Source: an uncultured Eubacteriales bacterium (GTDB taxonomy: Bacteria; Bacillota; Clostridia; Oscillospirales; Oscillospiraceae). Taken from it: a stretch of 5,590 nucleotides of DNA. How positions within the stretch are numbered: position 1 is the first letter of the stretch; every line of letters begins with the position of its first letter. The notes beneath the pieces were generated by a model, which did no database searches, was not told where the DNA came from, and worked only from the letters and a program-made list of their open reading frames with translations. Below, piece by piece: positions 4,916 to 5,590 of this stretch. The stretch spans positions 1-5,590 of the forward strand of contig UQXI01000069.1 of NCBI GenBank assembly GCA_900544975.1. Direction: 5' to 3'. The translations under genes and the position numbers were made by a program.

Positions 4916-5590
4916 ACTGTCCCCCTCCTGTCAAAGCCTCGTATTCTCCCGCCGCCGACAGCCGGTCCGGCGCAAAGGCCACCAGGGAGCCGGCGGGTTT
5001 GCCCCCAATGGTCACCTGGTCGCACTGAACGGCCAGAAGCAGGCCGCCCGCCCCCACCGCCCGGTAGGGAATGAGACGGCATTTGACCGTGGGAGCCTGG
5101 GTGTGGAGCGCCTCCAGCGCCTGACCCGGGTCCCGAAGCTGGTCCCGTCGGATGGGCAGGAGCCGCTCCGCCGTGTCATACTGGGCGACCAGCACCCGCT
5201 GGCCGCTGAAGGGATCGGACAAGGTGTTGCCCGAATCCCGGAGGGCCGTGAGCTGCACCCGCTTGCTCCCCAAGGCGATGGACACCGGCACCAGTTGCCC
5301 GGCGTGGCGCATTCCCCCCCGGAGAAACAGCCGGCACAGCAGCGCCAGAGCTCCAGCGCCCAGAACCAGAGACCAGAAGCTTTGGAGTCGCAGGCAGAGC
5401 GCCAGGCCGCCCAATGCCAGGCTGAGGCCCAGAAACAGCATCCCCTGGCGGAGCTGCTGCCGCCCCAGGCCGAAGGCCGCCGCCACCATGAGTCCCAAAA
5501 ACACCACGCGCCAGAGATTGCCCGCCAGAAAACCCAACCCCGGCAGGACGCACGCCCCGGCGTAGAGGGCGCCCACCGCCGCCCCGGGCC
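4908..5590 (-). CDS. spoIIGA: Sigma-E processing aspartic peptidase SpoIIGA, C-terminal part (5' end outside window)
   Basis: SpoIIGA is the septal membrane protease that cuts the pro-sequence from SigE after the forespore signal SpoIIR. The frame is open to the right edge, so the N-terminus is missing; the GTG at 5576-5574 is not a likely start. Numbering from that GTG (222 residues), the visible part begins with three to four membrane helices (about 2-37, 46-61, 66-84). A soluble protease domain follows (about 95-222). The catalytic motif is LRDSGNTLSDP, with D114 (codon 5237-5235) as the likely active-site aspartate; such enzymes are thought to work as dimers. Further family marks are the ERLLP stretch and IPYRAVGAGGLLLAV. 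B. subtilis SpoIIGA is 309 residues, so roughly 80-90 are outside. Adjacency to sigE on the same strand, with 8-bp overlap, confirms the call. Confidence 0.93.
   Translation of the reverse strand, partial: PGAAVGALYAGACVLPGLGFLAGNLWRVVFLGLMVAAAFGLGRQQLRQGMLFLGLSLALGGLALCLRLQSFWSLVLGAGALALLCRLFLRGGMRHAGQLVPVSIALGSKRVQLTALRDSGNTLSDPFSGQRVLVAQYDTAERLLPIRRDQLRDPGQALEALHTQAPTVKCRLIPYRAVGAGGLLLAVQCDQVTIGGKPAGSLVAFAPDRLSAAGEYEALTGGGQYA
4921..4929 (-). promoter_or_regulatory. Ribosome binding site of sigE inside the end of spoIIGA
   Basis: On the minus strand this reads AGGAGGGGG, ending 5 bases before the sigE ATG at 4915. It lies wholly within the last codons of spoIIGA. It fixes the sigE start and implies that ribosomes finishing spoIIGA can reload onto sigE. 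Confidence 0.8.

Noticed and set aside
5574..5576. GTG as start codon of SpoIIGA
   Set aside because: The frame continues open to the window edge and the predicted membrane segment extends across it. SpoIIGA is normally about 300 residues, so the true start is outside.

Overview
The window looks like a chromosomal segment of a GC-rich, endospore-forming member of the Clostridia, most likely of the Oscillospiraceae/Flavonifractor type. This placement is an inference. It rests on a convincing spoIIGA-sigE sporulation pair, GC-rich coding DNA with AT-rich intergenic patches, strong AGGAGG-type ribosome binding sites, and ABC and VOC proteins of Firmicutes character. No rRNA, tRNA, CRISPR array, transposase or phage gene was seen.

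Left part, plus strand (1-1239): the 3' part of an AraC-type regulator gene runs in from the left edge. It is followed closely by a small cysteine-rich DUF3795 protein and a VOC (glyoxalase-fold) protein. The last two overlap by ATGA, so this is probably one operon. A perfect 12-bp stem with a short T-run lies just after the VOC gene.

Middle, plus strand (1240-3976): a 376-bp gene-free stretch holds the terminator, a repeated AAACGGTC motif and a good vegetative promoter with an extended -10 (TTGCAG, 17 bp, TATGAT). The promoter reads into a two-gene ABC transporter: an EcsA-like ATPase and a 528-residue permease of about 12 membrane segments, again overlapping by ATGA. The permease looks like a tandem duplication of an ABC-2-type half. 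A 17-bp hairpin follows it.

Right part, minus strand (4211-5590): sigE (pro-sigma-E) lies downstream of spoIIGA, its processing protease, and overlaps it by 8 bp. spoIIGA is cut by the right edge. This is the classic mother-cell sporulation pair: SpoIIGA removes the short N-terminal pro-sequence of SigE at the septum. No sigG follows sigE; the ABC operon converges on it instead.

Between the two convergent units (4075-4175) sits a 101-bp palindromic element. Its 23-bp inverted termini match perfectly, each contains its own hairpin, and the ends read TAGGGG...CCCCTA. It resembles a REP/MITE-type repeat and is the most unusual object in the window. I did not find convincing evidence of a wholly new multi-gene system. 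The remaining unexplained points are the DUF3795-VOC pairing and the structured intergenic regions.
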